A stretch of DNA of 13,515 nt, taken from positions 1 to 13,515 of the forward strand of contig CALBLB010000180.1 of the NCBI GenBank assembly GCA_937896115.1. Direction: 5' to 3'. A program made the position numbers and the translations under genes. Position 1 is the first letter of the stretch; every line of letters starts with the position of its first letter. Below the pieces are notes generated by a model that made no database searches, was not told the DNA's origin, and was given only the letters and a program-made list of their open reading frames with translations. Source of the stretch: an uncultured Succinatimonas sp. GTDB taxonomy: Bacteria; Pseudomonadota; Gammaproteobacteria; Enterobacterales; Succinivibrionaceae. This document shows positions 13,438-13,515 of this stretch, piece after piece.

Positions 13438-13515
13438 TTAAGAGATCTCAGGCGTTTTTAACTCAAATTTAGCAAGATCATGAACCATAACTAAATTAGG
13501 GATTTCAGATCCCGA
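13438..13515 (-). CDS. C-terminal end of an unidentified protein
   Basis: Twenty-five codons plus TAA are open to the right edge, ending IPNLVMVHDLAKFELKTPEIS. The other two minus frames have stops within 25 bases. The frame is followed after 16 bases by a strong leftward terminator, the main reason to believe it. I do not recognise the sequence; a tail this short gives no family. Confidence 0.55.
   Translation of the reverse strand, partial: SGSEIPNLVMVHDLAKFELKTPEIS

Overview
The window looks like chromosomal DNA from a fermentative, CO2-fixing gammaproteobacterium; the family Succinivibrionaceae is my best guess. The reasons are an enterobacterial-type glutamine synthetase, a YjjP/YjjB pair, two sites matching the E. 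coli CRP consensus in both half-sites, moderate to low GC, A/T-rich spacers, and a BicA-type SulP carrier. The placement is inferred from the translated proteins; no search was run.

Layout, left to right. (1) 1-1061, minus: glnA, cut by the left edge, with about 530 bp of AT-rich DNA upstream. (2) 1592-2089, minus: a GNAT acetyltransferase. (3) 2267-3830, minus: yjjB, yjjP and a small exported protein with two cysteines, apparently one transcription unit with a perfect CRP site upstream. (4) 4104-5920, plus: a dead IS4/IS1634-type transposase with a frameshift and two lesions in its expected catalytic residues. (5) 6023-10473, minus: an operon in the order FAD-dependent oxidoreductase, TRAP binding protein, TRAP small permease, TRAP large permease, with hairpins on both sides of the binding-protein gene and a strong terminator. 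(6) 10698-11459, plus, divergent: an IclR-family regulator. (7) 11654-13168, plus: a SulP anion transporter with a STAS domain and a strong terminator. (8) 13438-13515, minus: the last 25 codons of an unidentified gene followed by its terminator.

How the parts fit. The 224-bp spacer between the oxidoreductase and iclR holds a consensus CRP site, a well-placed -10 box and a 17-bp palindrome. This reads as a carboxylate uptake and redox operon that is activated by CRP when glucose is scarce and controlled locally by the divergent IclR protein. The substrate cannot be read from the sequence. YjjPB is known in E. coli as a succinate exporter, and a BicA-type SulP would import bicarbonate. Together with the TRAP importer the window carries three putative anion transport systems, which suits a succinate producer, although physical proximity does not prove a shared pathway.

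Most of the window is ordinary. The points most worth following are the CRP/IclR-controlled FAD-TRAP module, the small cysteine-pair protein beside yjjPB, and the multiply inactivated transposase. I saw no CRISPR array, tRNA, rRNA or phage genes.
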